Below are positions 57,324 through 64,000 of a stretch of 64,000 bases of DNA, piece after piece (position 1 is the first letter of the stretch; every line of letters starts with the position of its first letter). A program made the position numbers and the translations under genes. Under the pieces are notes generated by a model. That model was not told the origin of the DNA. It searched no databases and was given only the letters and a program-made list of their open reading frames with translations. The stretch is taken from contig NZ_PYOC01000004.1 of NCBI RefSeq assembly GCF_003026215.1, positions 1 to 64,000 on the forward strand, in the 5' to 3' direction. This DNA comes from Photobacterium indicum (GTDB lineage: Bacteria > Pseudomonadota > Gammaproteobacteria > Enterobacterales > Vibrionaceae).

Positions 57324-58916
57324 ATGGCTATTTCGCTAGGGAACGCGTTTATTAAGAACTTTTTAGGTAAAGCGCCTGATTGGTATAAAATTACAATAAT
57401 TTCCTTTCTTATCATCAATCCTTTTGTTTTCTTTTTAGTTGATCCTTTTGTTGCTGGCTGGCTGTTAGTTGTCGAATTTATATTCACATTAGCAATGGCA
57501 CTAAAATGTTACCCTCTCCAACCTGGCGGATTATTAGCTATTGAAGCTGTTGCTATCGGTATGACTAGCCCAGCTCAGGTCAAACATGAGCTGGTTGCGA
57601 ATATTGAAGTACTACTACTACTGATCTTCATGGTAGCTGGCATTTACTTTATGAAGCAGCTACTGCTTTATATCTTTACTAAAATACTGATTGGTATTCG
57701 CTCTAAGATTCTGCTGTCATTATCTTTTTGTTTAATGGCTGCATTTCTTTCCGCTTTCCTTGATGCACTAACAGTTATCGCCGTTGTTATCAGCGTTACA
57801 GTCGGCTTCTATAGCATTTATCACAAAGTAGCATCAGGACAAGATCCTAATACTTCTCATGATCACACCACAGATACTCACGTGCGTGAAGTGAGCCGAG
57901 ATGATCTGGAAAATTACCGCTCATTCTTACGTAGTCTACTTATGCACGCCGGTATCGGTACAGCATTAGGTGGCGTAATGACAATGGTTGGTGAACCTCA
58001 AAACCTGATTATTGCCGACCAAGCTGGTTGGTTATTTGGTGAGTTTATTCTTCGCATGTCGCCAGTGACGGTTCCTGTTTTTATGTGTGGATTATTGACG
58101 TGCGCTTTGGTCGAAAAATTCCAAATTTGCGGTTACGGAACACATTTGCCTGAAAACGTACGTAGAATTTTGGTCGATTATGATAACGAAGAACGCAAAA
58201 GCCGTACAAATATCGATTACGCTAAATTAACAGCGCAAGCACTGATCGCAGTATGGTTAATTATCGGTCTAGCCATGCACTTAGCAGCAGTAGGCTTGAT
58301 TGGTTTGACTGTTATTATCTTTGCTACATCGTTTACTGGTGTTACTGAAGAGCATGCTTTAGGTAAGGCGTTTGAAGAAGCGTTACCGTTTACCGCATTA
58401 TTAGCCGTTTTCTTCTCGGTAGTTGCTGTAATCATTGACCAACAGTTATTTACACCGATTATTTCTTGGGTGCTGACCCTTAACGGTAATGCACAGATGA
58501 CGATGTTCTATATCGCCAATGGTTTACTTTCTATGGTGTCGGATAACGTCTTTGTTGGTACGGTTTACATTAATGAAGTCAAATCTGCTTTAGTCAATGG
58601 CGCGATTACTCGTGATCAATTCGACATGTTAGCGGTTGCCATTAACACGGGTACAAACCTACCGTCAGTGGCAACACCAAATGGTCAAGCTGCATTCTTG
58701 TTCGTACTGACCTCAGCACTTGCTCCTTTAATCCGCCTTTCGTATGGTCGTATGGTATATATGGCATTGCCTTATACTATTGTACTTGCACTGGTTGGCT
58801 TAGCAGGTATCGAATTTATGCTTCTGCCAATGACTGAATGGTTCTACGACATGGGCTGGCTGGTTCATAATACGGGTGAAGTTATGTCGACGATTGCACC
58901 TGCGGCTGGACATTAA
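57324..58916 (+). CDS. nhaB: Na+/H+ antiporter NhaB
   Basis: A 530-residue inner-membrane antiporter that extrudes Na+ in exchange for H+ and is important in marine vibrios. It has about 12 helices and the family landmarks [62 protein letters not shown] and [23 protein letters not shown] 57324 has only AAAG as a weak SD. The fadR-nhaB-dsbB neighbourhood matches enterics and vibrios. Confidence 0.96.
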   Translation: MAISLGNAFIKNFLGKAPDWYKITIISFLIINPFVFFLVDPFVAGWLLVVEFIFTLAMALKCYPLQPGGLLAIEAVAIGMTSPAQVKHELVANIEVLLLLIFMVAGIYFMKQLLLYIFTKILIGIRSKILLSLSFCLMAAFLSAFLDALTVIAVVISVTVGFYSIYHKVASGQDPNTSHDHTTDTHVREVSRDDLENYRSFLRSLLMHAGIGTALGGVMTMVGEPQNLIIADQAGWLFGEFILRMSPVTVPVFMCGLLTCALVEKFQICGYGTHLPENVRRILVDYDNEERKSRTNIDYAKLTAQALIAVWLIIGLAMHLAAVGLIGLTVIIFATSFTGVTEEHALGKAFEEALPFTALLAVFFSVVAVIIDQQLFTPIISWVLTLNGNAQMTMFYIANGLLSMVSDNVFVGTVYINEVKSALVNGAITRDQFDMLAVAINTGTNLPSVATPNGQAAFLFVLTSALAPLIRLSYGRMVYMALPYTIVLALVGLAGIEFMLLPMTEWFYDMGWLVHNTGEVMSTIAPAAGH

Positions 58917-58955
58917 TTGAATTATTCTCGATTATGAGTGTCTGATAGAAATGTA

Positions 58956-58985
58956 AAAGCCCTGATTAGTCAGGGCTTTCTTTTA
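58956..58985 (+). terminator. Terminator after nhaB
   Basis: AAAGCCCTGA-TTAG-TCAGGGCTTT followed by CTTTT. Confidence 0.9.
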
Positions 58986-59019
58986 TACTTTTGACTTCAA
59001 TTAGCTTAGAGAACATCAT

Positions 59020-59550
59020 ATGCAATTTCTGAACACATTCTCAAAAAGCCGTATATCTTGGTTACTGTTACTACTGTGTATTGTCTTTTTCGAGGGCAGT
59101 GCTCTGTTCTTCCAACATGGTATGAAACTAGGGCCTTGCGTAATGTGTATTTATGAGCGCGTTGCCATGATGGGCATTGCGTTTGCAGCACTGTTAGGCG
59201 CTATTGCTCCACAATATGCCATCATTCGTTGGGCTGGGCTTATTGCGTGGGGTTACAGCGCAGTAAGAGGCTTACAGCTATCGATTGAACATGTGGGTTA
59301 TCAATTCAACCCCTCACCTTTTGCAACCTGTGATCTCTTTGTACAGTTCCCTAATTGGGCACCATTGAATAAATGGGTTCCATGGATGTTCGAAGCTTAC
59401 GGCGATTGTGCAGAAGTTGTTTGGACTTTCCTTGGGCAATCAATGCCACAATGGCTCGTTATTATCTTTGCAGGTAATTTAGTCGCATTAGCATTGATCG
59501 TTATTGCTCAGTTTTTTAGTAAGAGGACGAATACCATTCTGGATATGTAA
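59020..59550 (+). CDS. dsbB: Disulfide bond formation protein DsbB
   Basis: Inner-membrane quinone reductase that reoxidises periplasmic DsbA. The 176 residues form four helices with the two essential Cys pairs: Cys40/Cys43 (GPCVMCIYER) and Cys104/Cys130 (FATCDLF; AYGDCAEV), matching E. coli 41/44/104/130. Arg47 in the YER segment is the quinone-site arginine. It follows nhaB, as in E. coli, after a terminator. Confidence 0.96.
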   Translation: MQFLNTFSKSRISWLLLLLCIVFFEGSALFFQHGMKLGPCVMCIYERVAMMGIAFAALLGAIAPQYAIIRWAGLIAWGYSAVRGLQLSIEHVGYQFNPSPFATCDLFVQFPNWAPLNKWVPWMFEAYGDCAEVVWTFLGQSMPQWLVIIFAGNLVALALIVIAQFFSKRTNTILDM

Positions 59551-59590
59551 ATGTCTAGATTGATATAAAACACCATTAAACGGTTTAAAC

Positions 59591-59621
59591 AAAAAAGGAG
59601 AACATCACGTTCTCCTTTTTT
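59591..59621. terminator. Bidirectional terminator between dsbB and the mutT-like gene
   Basis: AAAAAAGGAGAAC-ATCAC-GTTCTCCTTTTTT perfect stem with A/T flanks. Confidence 0.93.
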
Positions 59622-59629
59622 AATGTGCT

Positions 59630-60061
59630 CTATTTGGCGACTAAGGCCTCTAAAATAGGATAGTCTGCAGGGCAAAGTGCATAATGGCTTATTTCCGTTA
59701 ACTCAGCCCATACACTCGCTTGATGGCTGTGTAAAACTAATGAGCCTGATTCCCAATGGCTGAGGTATCCTTTCAAATGAATTATCTTATCGCCATGATC
59801 AAACACACTGTCAGCTAAAAACCGACCTGTTGTTGTTTGAATAGCCAGCTCTTCCGTTAGCTCTCGCTCTAAAGCAGCTTGAGGGGTTTCTCCCTCTTCC
59901 ACTTTACCACCGGGGAATTCCCATAAACCACCTTGACAGGCATGTTCAACACGCTGCGCTAATAAATAACGACCTTGTTTTTCAATCACCCCAGCCACAA
60001 CCAAAATAATCGGTTTAATGCTTACCGATTCCGCAGTGTTGCGCATATTTTTTTGCGGCAT
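59630..60061 (-). CDS. Nudix hydrolase, MutT-like
   Basis: A 143-residue nucleotide-sanitising Nudix protein. The Nudix box GGKVEEGETPQAALERELTEEL spans about 51-73. AQRVEHACQGGLWEFPGGKVE is close to MutT/NudG (8-oxo-dGTP or CTP-type pyrophosphohydrolases); the precise substrate is not certain. Its ATG overlaps the upstream gene's stop by one base (TAATG), so the two are translated as a unit. Confidence 0.88.
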   Translation of the reverse strand: MPQKNMRNTAESVSIKPIILVVAGVIEKQGRYLLAQRVEHACQGGLWEFPGGKVEEGETPQAALERELTEELAIQTTTGRFLADSVFDHGDKIIHLKGYLSHWESGSLVLHSHQASVWAELTEISHYALCPADYPILEALVAK

Positions 60062-60729
60062 TACTTACCACAACATTGCTTGAATTTTTTACCACTATTG
60101 CATAAACAAGCATCGTTACGGCCTGTTTCTTTATACGGGTTTACAGCTTGTGCACCCGCGCCCTGCTGTATTTCATCAGCAGCCATTACCACTTCACCAA
60201 TCATAAGTGATACCTGAGGATAAAGATCGCTCGGCGTTGGTAGGCTTGTCATTCCAGCCTCTTTCATTTGCGCTAATGTATCTTCTTCATCAAGCAGCAG
60301 CATCATCGTGGTAATAAGCGCAGACAACATGCGCATAGTGCCATCTGAAATAGCTTGTTCGGCCCAGTTAGGTTCGATTTGAGGCCATACACTTAGGAAA
60401 CCTTCTGCAAAATGTCCTAACGATTCGTTTACCCCGTCTTCTACATTCCACACAAGACTTTCTGGTAGTTCGTACTCACCTGCTTTGATGTACTGATACT
60501 GCATTTGAAAGTGGCTAAGGATTGCCTTTTTCTGCTCATCGGTCACATCTTTTTGATCTTCTTCAACCACACCACCATTAATAAGTACTGGTAACCATGC
60601 TTCTGGAACTAGTGGCTTCGGGTTTGCATTCGCAGCCAAAAGTGCGCCTTCAATGAATGCGGCTGGCATGCCGTCCCAATCAGCTGGTAGTGTCATTAAA
60701 TCTGTCATTTTATTTTCCGGTTCTATCAT
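60061..60729 (-). CDS. YecA/YgfB-type UPF0149 protein with C-terminal SEC-C zinc motif
   Basis: A 222-residue protein with a YecA-like helical domain (DWDGMPAAFIEGALLAANANPKPLVPEAWLPVL; GHFAEGFLSVWPQI) and a C-terminal SEC-C motif (RNDACLCNSGKKFKQCCGK) that should bind zinc. E. coli YecA-type SEC-C proteins can bind SecB or ribosomes. The start could be ATG 60729 or ATG 60708; the latter has GGAAA upstream. It is coupled to the downstream Nudix gene, an unusual pairing whose meaning is unclear. Confidence 0.9.
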   Translation of the reverse strand: MIEPENKMTDLMTLPADWDGMPAAFIEGALLAANANPKPLVPEAWLPVLINGGVVEEDQKDVTDEQKKAILSHFQMQYQYIKAGEYELPESLVWNVEDGVNESLGHFAEGFLSVWPQIEPNWAEQAISDGTMRMLSALITTMMLLLDEEDTLAQMKEAGMTSLPTPSDLYPQVSLMIGEVVMAADEIQQGAGAQAVNPYKETGRNDACLCNSGKKFKQCCGK

Positions 60730-60855
60730 ACGGTTCTCAATATAGCCCGATTATACCTCAACAACCTGAGGATGCGAGGAACAGGGCAGCAAACTCTACG
60801 TTAATAACCCCATCACTAACGTTAACAAATAGTTAAACCAAAGCGTGCAACTAAA

Positions 60856-60917
60856 CTTTATCTTCAACCAACGCTGCAATTTTACATAAATAGTATTGAA
60901 ATTTGATGAAGATAAAG
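60856..60917 (+). repeat. 11-bp inverted repeat in the leader before the Rossmann gene
   Basis: CTTTATCTTCA (60856-60866) and TGAAGATAAAG (60907-60917) are exact reverse complements 40 bp apart. They may fold as a stem or bind a protein. Copy B of the 36-bp element follows 14 bp later. Confidence 0.55.
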
Positions 60918-60931
60918 GCAAAACTGGTTTT

Positions 60932-60967
60932 ATTCTCGCTGAAACGAGCATATTGAGGTAACTTGGG
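60932..60967 (+). promoter_or_regulatory. Copy B of the 36-bp conserved leader element
   Basis: ATTCTCGCTGAAACGAGCAT followed by ATTGAGGTAACTTGGG; 31/36 identical to 14275-14310. It ends 58 nt before the Rossmann-protein start. CTCG-CTGAAA-CGAG can form a short hairpin. Confidence 0.55.
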
Positions 60968-61025
60968 TAGATATATATCCACATGACTTCATACGTCTTT
61001 CTTTTTGGTAGTTAGGGACAACATA

Positions 61026-61739
61026 ATGCGTCAAGAAAAAGCGAGTGCGATTATTGCGGGTGCTAGTGGACTAGTTGGTGATGAACTTCTTCATCAATTA
61101 CTGGCCTGCGAGCATTTTAATATCGTTTATTCTTTGTCACGCCGTGAACTGCCTTTTCACAGTAAAAATCTCACGCAAATTGTTCACCCAGAACTACGGG
61201 TAACAACATGGAACGAGACAGATCATACACCAACATACGGTTATATCTGCCTAGGCACGACGACGAAGCAAGCTGGCAGCAGCAAAGATTTAGAAGCTAT
61301 TGATTATCAATTAGTCAAAGATGTGGCTAATACGATGCATTTATTGGGCGTAAAAAATATTACGGTTGTATCCAGTCTTGGTGCTCACCCGTGGTCACCT
61401 TCCCACTATTTACGCTGTAAGGGAAAAATGGAGCAAGCACTCAGCAAGATGGGCTTTGCTCGCTGCACATTTGTTAGACCAGGGCCATTAACGGGCGAAC
61501 GTTCTAAACCCCGTAAAGATGAAATTATTGTTCAACGTTTATTTGAAATGATCCACCCTCTTTTGATGGGCCCTCTTGGTAATTTAGAGCCCATTCCTGC
61601 TGAAGATGTTGCCCGTAATATGCTTACCCTAAGTTTAGAACCTGAGTATACCGATAGTAAAAAAACACAGGTAATATCAGGAAAAGCATTAAAAAGAAAA
61701 AAGTCATCACACAAGAACGATAAGAATAAATCGGCTTAA
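61026..61739 (+). CDS. NAD(P)-binding Rossmann-fold protein (HTATIP2/TIP30-like short-chain dehydrogenase)
   Basis: A 237-residue atypical SDR-family protein with dinucleotide motif AIIAGASGLVGDELL, a Ser in VVSSLGAHPWS, SHYLRCKGKMEQAL (with YxxxK: Y-L-R-C-K) and VRPGPLTGERS. Such proteins are annotated as oxidoreductases or nucleoside-diphosphate-sugar epimerase-like; no substrate can be given. The C-terminal 20 residues are very Lys-rich. ATG 61026 with AGGG upstream is preferred over an in-frame start at 61005. Its leader shares a 36-bp element with rof. Confidence 0.88.
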   Translation: MRQEKASAIIAGASGLVGDELLHQLLACEHFNIVYSLSRRELPFHSKNLTQIVHPELRVTTWNETDHTPTYGYICLGTTTKQAGSSKDLEAIDYQLVKDVANTMHLLGVKNITVVSSLGAHPWSPSHYLRCKGKMEQALSKMGFARCTFVRPGPLTGERSKPRKDEIIVQRLFEMIHPLLMGPLGNLEPIPAEDVARNMLTLSLEPEYTDSKKTQVISGKALKRKKSSHKNDKNKSA

Positions 61740-61829
61740 CGCATAAGATTAGATGACAAGCACGCCTTTGGGCACTAAAATCTCGCACCTTACACTTTTT
61801 GTAGCCACACAGATAAAGCCACGGGTGAT

Positions 61830-62780
61830 ATGCGAGTAATTTTAGGTCCAATGGAAGGTGTCTTAGACCCTTTAATGCGAGAAATACTAACAAACATCAA
61901 TGATTACGATCTTTGCGTCACAGAGTTCGTTCGGATTATTGATAGCTTATTACCAAGTAGCGTTTTTTATCGCCTGTGTCCAGAGCTTCACCATGGTGGA
62001 AAAACAACGTCAGGAACACCTGTGCGTGTTCAACTGTTAGGTCAAGAGCCTGTATGGATGGCTGAAAATGCATACCGTGCAAGTAATCTTGGCTCGGCGG
62101 GTATCGATATTAATTTTGGTTGCCCAGCGAAGTCGGTAAATAAGAATCGCGGTGGTGCAGTTCTGCTTAAAGAACCCAAAAAGATTTACCAAATAGTCAA
62201 AGAAGTACGTAATGCTGTTTGCCCAACGAAACCTGTAACAGCAAAAGTTCGTTTAGGGTGGGATGACCCAACGCACTGCTTTGAAATTGTCGATGCCGTA
62301 GCACAGGCTGGCGGTGATGAAATTGCTATTCATGCTCGTACAAAAGTCGATGGTTATAAAGCCGAAACAATAAAGTGGGACTACATCCGTCAAGTAAAAG
62401 AAAAAAGTTCTATTCCCATTATTGCTAATGGTGAAGTCTGGAACTACCAAGACGGACAAGCATGCTTAAACGTTACCCAAACAGATGCCTTGATGATTTG
62501 CCGTGGTGCGCTCAATTTACCCAACCTGTGTAATGTCATAAAACGCAATGAAGCACACATGCCATGGCACCATGTTATTCAGCTATTGCTTAAGTTTTCT
62601 GAATTTGAAATCAAAGGTGATAAAGGGCTCTACTACCCTAATCGTGTTAAGCAGTGGTTTGCCTACCTGCGTCATGAATATCCTGAGGCTAAAGAATTAT
62701 TTGTCGACATTCGCAGTTTGAATAAAGCAGCCCCCATTGTTGAAATTCTGCAACGGGCTCAAGCATTAGCACATGCTTAA
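61830..62780 (+). CDS. dusC: tRNA-dihydrouridine(16) synthase
   Basis: FMN enzyme that reduces U16 in tRNA D-loops. The 316 residues have the barrel opening ILGPMEGVLDPLMRE, catalytic Cys98 (INFGCPAKSVN, the same number as E. coli DusC), KVRLGWDD, IAIHARTKVDGY and IIANGEVW. The C-terminal helical domain follows. It lies 90 bp after the Rossmann gene, possibly co-transcribed. Confidence 0.95.
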   Translation: MRVILGPMEGVLDPLMREILTNINDYDLCVTEFVRIIDSLLPSSVFYRLCPELHHGGKTTSGTPVRVQLLGQEPVWMAENAYRASNLGSAGIDINFGCPAKSVNKNRGGAVLLKEPKKIYQIVKEVRNAVCPTKPVTAKVRLGWDDPTHCFEIVDAVAQAGGDEIAIHARTKVDGYKAETIKWDYIRQVKEKSSIPIIANGEVWNYQDGQACLNVTQTDALMICRGALNLPNLCNVIKRNEAHMPWHHVIQLLLKFSEFEIKGDKGLYYPNRVKQWFAYLRHEYPEAKELFVDIRSLNKAAPIVEILQRAQALAHA

Positions 62781-62843
62781 GCCTTATAGTGACCTAAGTA
62801 CTCGATCTTAATTTGTAAGACTTTCTCTTGGTATTAGATACAC

Positions 62844-62893
62844 AAAACCCCGGCAATGCGTAACTTATAATAAGTCATCATTGCCGGGGTTTT
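62844..62893. terminator. Bidirectional terminator between dusC and ycgN
   Basis: AAAACCCCGGCAATG and CATTGCCGGGGTTTT, a 15-bp perfect stem; the loop contains its own ACTTATAATAAGT palindrome. Confidence 0.92.
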
Positions 62894-62913
62894 ATTAGAA
62901 TTCAATAACGCGA

Positions 62914-63348
62914 TTAACGGTTCGGGTGGTTGGTAATGTGATCTTCCCAATCGATGACGTCAATTTCATAGACAACTTGATCTTTCACCGATTCACCCGC
63001 TTTGTGCATGGCCTTTTTAGAGCCTGTAATTAAAGGATGCCACTCAGGTAACGGTTTGCCTTCAGCAAGCAAACGGTATGCACACGTTTCTGGTAGCCAA
63101 ACAAACTCGTCGATACGCTCACGTGTTAGCTTTAAACACTCTTCACCAGACTCAAAACGGTTCTGATAGTCTTTACAAGAACAAGTGTTGTTATCCAGTA
63201 AGCTACACGCAACATTGGTAAAATAAATATCATCTGTCGCATCATCAATTAATTTATGCAAACAGCACTTACCACAACCATCACAGAGAGATTCCCACTC
63301 TTGATCTGTCATTATTGCTAATTCTTTATCTTCCCAAAAACGTACCAT
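62914..63348 (-). CDS. ycgN: YcgN family cysteine-cluster protein (UPF0260)
   Basis: A 144-residue protein with an N-terminal Cys cluster [12 protein letters not shown] and further Cys in [19 protein letters not shown] and CLKLT, matching E. coli YcgN; it probably binds a metal or Fe-S centre. ATG 63348 gives the E. coli-like N-terminus ([10 protein letters not shown]) and is preferred over 63366. Its function is unknown. Confidence 0.93.
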   Translation of the reverse strand: MVRFWEDKELAIMTDQEWESLCDGCGKCCLHKLIDDATDDIYFTNVACSLLDNNTCSCKDYQNRFESGEECLKLTRERIDEFVWLPETCAYRLLAEGKPLPEWHPLITGSKKAMHKAGESVKDQVVYEIDVIDWEDHITNHPNR

Positions 63349-63610
63349 ACTACCCAACCTATTCATTACCTAACCCTAGCCTATATAGCTAAGGAGGCGG
63401 TTTTATAGCTGTCTAATGATTAAAGTGCAAGCGAATACTGCGGATTAAGTCTTAAGAATAGCTGTAATAAGAGGCATTATTATTTACACCATTAAAAAGC
63501 ATGAAATTTTGACCCCGAGAACGATGAGTGGTAACTTGCGCAACCTTTTGTAAATGTCGTGTTTGGTTGTAAAACCCAACGATATATCTTCGTGAAGTAT
63601 AGGATATGAG

Positions 63611-63859
63611 ATGGAATGTCGCTTAAGTTGTGGTGCCTGTTGTATTGCACCGAGTATCTCTTCTGCTATTCCCGGCATGCCAAATGGTAAGCCTGCTGGT
63701 GTTCGCTGCATTCAGCTAAACGAGAAGAATCTTTGCACAATTTTTGGTCAGCCAGAACGGCCAGCGGTATGCCATAATTTTAAAGCTTGCCCTGATATAT
63801 GTGGTACATCAAACGAGCAAGCTTTAGCTATTATTATGGAACTAGAAAACATAACCTAA
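63611..63859 (+). CDS. YkgJ-like cysteine-cluster protein (UPF0153)
   Basis: An 82-residue protein with N-terminal CRLSCGACCIAPSISSAIPGMPNGKPAGVRC and later Cys residues (NLCTIFGQPERPAVCHNFKACPDICG), the CxxCxxCC-type cluster of YkgJ proteins, likely binding zinc or Fe-S. It is divergent from ycgN, another protein of the same general type. The function is unknown. Confidence 0.87.
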   Translation: MECRLSCGACCIAPSISSAIPGMPNGKPAGVRCIQLNEKNLCTIFGQPERPAVCHNFKACPDICGTSNEQALAIIMELENIT

Positions 63860-63890
63860 TTACAAGTTGTGCTCTAATTGTTGTAATGTG

Positions 63891-64000
63891 TTAAACGGCT
63901 ACGGTACCCGTTAAAATACGAATAGTTGATTTAGCATGCTCTACGGCTTGATGGCCAGAAAATGTTAAATAACCACCATCTTCTTGCGTTACTAAACCTT
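63891..64000 (-). CDS. C-terminal end of an unidentified protein (start outside window)
   Basis: A frame open from the right edge gives 35 residues ending ...GGYLTFSGHQAVEHAKSTIR and then ILTGTVAV, with TAA at 63891-63893. The codon pattern looks coding. It was not recognised. Confidence 0.5.
   Translation of the reverse strand, partial: GLVTQEDGGYLTFSGHQAVEHAKSTIRILTGTVAV

Overview
The window reads as a chromosomal backbone segment from a member of the Vibrionaceae, most like Photobacterium. The evidence is the set of genes and their order: rnfCDGE-nth-gloA-motY-rnt; a FadL porin beside a VolA-type lysophospholipase; a FadR with the Vibrio-type insertion; Na+-linked functions (Rnf, MotY, NhaB, NhaC-type antiporters); and the yeaC/msrB/gapA/yeaD and prkA-yeaH-spoVR groups. 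The DNA is moderately AT-rich. I saw no prophage, integron, CRISPR array, rRNA or tRNA.

Layout. 1-4.0 kb: the 3' end of rnfC (three near-identical 132-bp repeats), rnfD, rnfG, rnfE, nth and gloA. 4.0-7.7 kb: a small exported protein, a Fur-box-preceded Mn-type sodA, a DUF2753-like protein, motY and rnt. 8.0-11.8 kb: fadL and volA. 11.9-15.9 kb: a 2-Cys peroxiredoxin, a NhaC-superfamily antiporter, rof, grxD and Fe-type sodB. 16.1-21.7 kb: an RND efflux adaptor/pump pair converging on asd. 21.7-26.8 kb: a 771-bp AT-rich intergenic region with a structured leader, nhaC, a CRP site, a yjiH/yjiG pair and an M20 peptidase. 26.9-29.9 kb: a ygbA-like gene under a perfect FNR box, an orphan membrane protein with two HPt domains behind a Fur-like box, and yejK. 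29.9-38.7 kb: yejL-yejM, a small lipoprotein, a GGDEF protein, topB, selU and selD. 38.9-45.8 kb: ydjA, fadH (with a FadR operator), sppA, ansA, a GST and yeaC. 45.8-50.5 kb: a possibly frameshifted small membrane protein, a DUF2989 lipoprotein, msrB, gapA, yeaD and a VOC protein. 51-56 kb: the prkA-yeaH-spoVR stress trio. 56-64 kb: fadR, nhaB, dsbB, a mutT-like gene with a SEC-C protein, a Rossmann oxidoreductase, dusC, ycgN and a ykgJ-like gene, ending in a partial gene.

The genes connect in several ways. FadR (56.0-56.9 kb) has an obvious operator in front of fadH (41.6 kb), and fadL-volA supplies fatty acids from lysophospholipids, so much of one fatty-acid circuit lies here. Oxidative-stress and redox functions are dense: two SODs, peroxiredoxin, GrxD, MsrB, DsbB and Rnf. 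Two Fur-like boxes tie sodA and the double-HPt gene to iron.

The least explained observations are a 36-bp element shared (31/36 identical) by the leaders of rof and a Rossmann-protein gene 46 kb apart, the double-HPt orphan, the structured leader of nhaC with a 37-codon ORF, and a 32-residue membrane peptide that needs a one-base shift in an A5 run. I found no clear-cut wholly new multi-gene system; these are the best leads.
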